DNA of 64,000 nt from Aquimarina mytili (GTDB lineage Bacteria > Bacteroidota > Bacteroidia > Flavobacteriales > Flavobacteriaceae): positions 310,001 through 374,000 of the forward strand of contig NZ_JAERQJ010000002.1 of assembly GCF_016735115.1 (NCBI RefSeq). The letters are read 5' to 3'. The notes under the pieces are model-generated. The model did no database searches, had not been told where the DNA came from, and saw only the letters and a program-made list of their open reading frames with translations. This document shows positions 63,123-64,000 of this stretch, piece by piece. The translations under genes and the position numbers were made by a program. Within the stretch, counting starts at the first letter, position 1; every line of letters starts with the position of its first letter.

Positions 63123-63368
63123 ATCATTAATAGTTTAAAGGTAAATTTAGGAATAATGCACAAAAATATAACTTTATTTAGTTTAGCAATGGAATTTTGC
63201 CTTATCTGTTTCTATTTATTCCTTTTTTTTACACTAAACATAATAGTGATACAGTGAACATGTAAAAAAACACTTCACTGTTTGTTTATAGATAGCGATA
63301 ATTAGTCTAAAAATCCCTTACACTTTTACAAAACTAAAATACACCTTACTCGTATTCCTTAAAAAGAA
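63123..63368. other. Region upstream of wza with a palindrome
   Basis: 246 bases between the capsule epimerase gene and wza, both on minus. It holds the inverted repeat ACAGTGAA (63251-63258) / TTCACTGT (63274-63281) with a 15-base spacer, which could be an operator of the capsule export genes or a hairpin ending the epimerase transcript. No clean T run accompanies it. Confidence 0.5.
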
Positions 63369-64000
63369 TTAAGCAAGAATTTCTTGTTTAGTTTGCACAG
63401 TATCCTTATTAATTTTATCAATACTCTCGAAAGTAGAATTATTAGAAATGTATTCCGGTACAATTTCTTTTAATTTTCCAACAATCTGATGATCCTGATT
63501 CAGTAAATTCATAATACATAAATCATCTATTTTATCCTTTACATTTGCACAATCATTATCATCAAATCTACTGATCATAATTTTTTTGTGGTATGTAGGT
63601 AACGTATTTTCCGTATCAGCTAACAATTCTTCGTATAGCTTCTCTCCTGGTCTTAATCCTGTGATTTTGATATCTATATCCTCTGGATATCTAAGATCTG
63701 ACAATCTTATCATTTTCTTTGCAAGGTCAAATATTTTAACAGATTCACCCATGTCAAAAATGAAAATCTCTCCTCCATTACCCATTGTACCTGCCTCTAT
63801 AACCAGTTGTGAAGCTTCAGGAATTGTCATAAAAAATCGTGTAACATCCTTGTGAGTTACCGTTAATGGTCCTCCTTTTGCTATTTGTTTTTTGAACAAT
63901 GGTATCACAGATCCATTAGAGCCTAAAACATTACCAAATCTAGTAGTAATAAATTTAGTCTTACTTGTTTTATGAAGACACTTGATATACATTTCTGCAA
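63369..64000 (-). CDS. FlaA1/CapD-type nucleoside-sugar dehydratase, 5' part beyond the window
   Basis: About 210 C-terminal residues of a polysaccharide-biosynthesis SDR. The frame is open to base 64000 (the residues before the first Met read AE), so the ATG at 63990-63992 is internal. KFITTRFGNVLGSNGSVIPLF, GGPLTVTHKDVTRFFMT, FIFDMGESVKIFDLAK and LRPGEKLYEELL are family marks of UDP-GlcNAc 4,6-dehydratases and related membrane-bound epimerases. It is part of the capsule/exopolysaccharide locus with wza and wzc. Confidence 0.9.
   Translation of the reverse strand, partial: AEMYIKCLHKTSKTKFITTRFGNVLGSNGSVIPLFKKQIAKGGPLTVTHKDVTRFFMTIPEASQLVIEAGTMGNGGEIFIFDMGESVKIFDLAKKMIRLSDLRYPEDIDIKITGLRPGEKLYEELLADTENTLPTYHKKIMISRFDDNDCANVKDKIDDLCIMNLLNQDHQIVGKLKEIVPEYISNNSTFESIDKINKDTVQTKQEILA

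Noticed and set aside
1-64000. CRISPR arrays, prophage, transposase genes, tRNA and rRNA
   Set aside because: Looked for repeated spaced units, transposase-type ORFs and cloverleaf-like segments and recognised none; tRNA detection by eye is unreliable, so a tRNAscan run would be decisive.

Overview
The window looks like a chromosomal segment from a marine-type member of the Flavobacteriaceae (phylum Bacteroidota). Supporting signs are the strongly AT-rich DNA and promoter-like TAnnTTTG / TATCTTTA boxes with an upstream TTG. Exported proteins ending their signal peptides in AQQ or SQQ, a TonB-dependent receptor with a carboxypeptidase-regulatory domain, and adjacent topoisomerase IV genes point the same way. 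An Aquimarina-like genus is a guess only. No rRNA, tRNA, CRISPR array, insertion sequence or prophage was recognised; nearly everything reads as intact core and accessory genes.

Layout. 1-4.4 kb (minus): 3'-truncated PEP carboxylase (ppc), an Lrp/AsnC regulator and an M14-type zinc carboxypeptidase. 4.4-4.8 kb: an array of seven palindromic operator-like sites in front of an XRE-type regulator. 5.3-9.9 kb (plus): small lipoprotein coupled to TerC, exported P1 peptidase, exported amidohydrolase, small exported protein. 10.1-15.4 kb: PhnA-like protein converging on parC and parE (topoisomerase IV). 15.6-22 kb: a membrane protein whose C-terminus resembles LAS/MepA-type murein peptidases, a lipoprotein, alcohol dehydrogenase, Dabb protein, M61 peptidase and alpha/beta hydrolase. 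22-25.5 kb (minus): TPR hybrid histidine kinase and YchF. 25.7-33.1 kb: small exported protein, TonB-dependent receptor, MscS channel, DUF3817 protein and a PgpH-type HD phosphodiesterase. 33.3-38 kb (plus): thiolase, NlpC/P60 peptidase, GNAT, then a TetR-azoreductase-SDR cassette with two matching operators. 38-40.5 kb (minus): GAPDH, DUF2461 and CBS proteins. 40.8-45.3 kb (plus): cysE-cysM cysteine synthesis pair, small NTF2-like, EthD-like and hypothetical proteins, and an SGNH lipoprotein. 45.4-51.3 kb: RecQ, ketopantoate reductase, MOSC protein, TruA-like synthase, BON-LysM protein and a small exported protein. 51.3-55.9 kb: cytidylate kinase, an MreB-like protein and Lon. 56.1-59.1 kb (plus): ECF sigma factor, putative anti-sigma factor and two repeat proteins in one operon-like unit. 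59.2-64 kb: a PHP-type tyrosine phosphatase converging on Wzc, Wza and a truncated FlaA1/CapD-type sugar dehydratase, which is the edge of a capsule/exopolysaccharide locus.

Themes. Cell-envelope functions recur: MreB, the LAS-type peptidase, NlpC/P60, LysM, Wza/Wzc and the ECF-controlled exported repeat proteins. Convergent gene pairs are usually closed by perfect hairpins. The best candidates for something new are the operator array at 4.48-4.80 kb, the unannotated-looking LAS metallopeptidase at 15.6 kb, the sigma/anti-sigma/repeat-protein unit at 56-59 kb, and several structured intergenic elements (34.5, 44.2/45.3, 50.9 and 63.25 kb).
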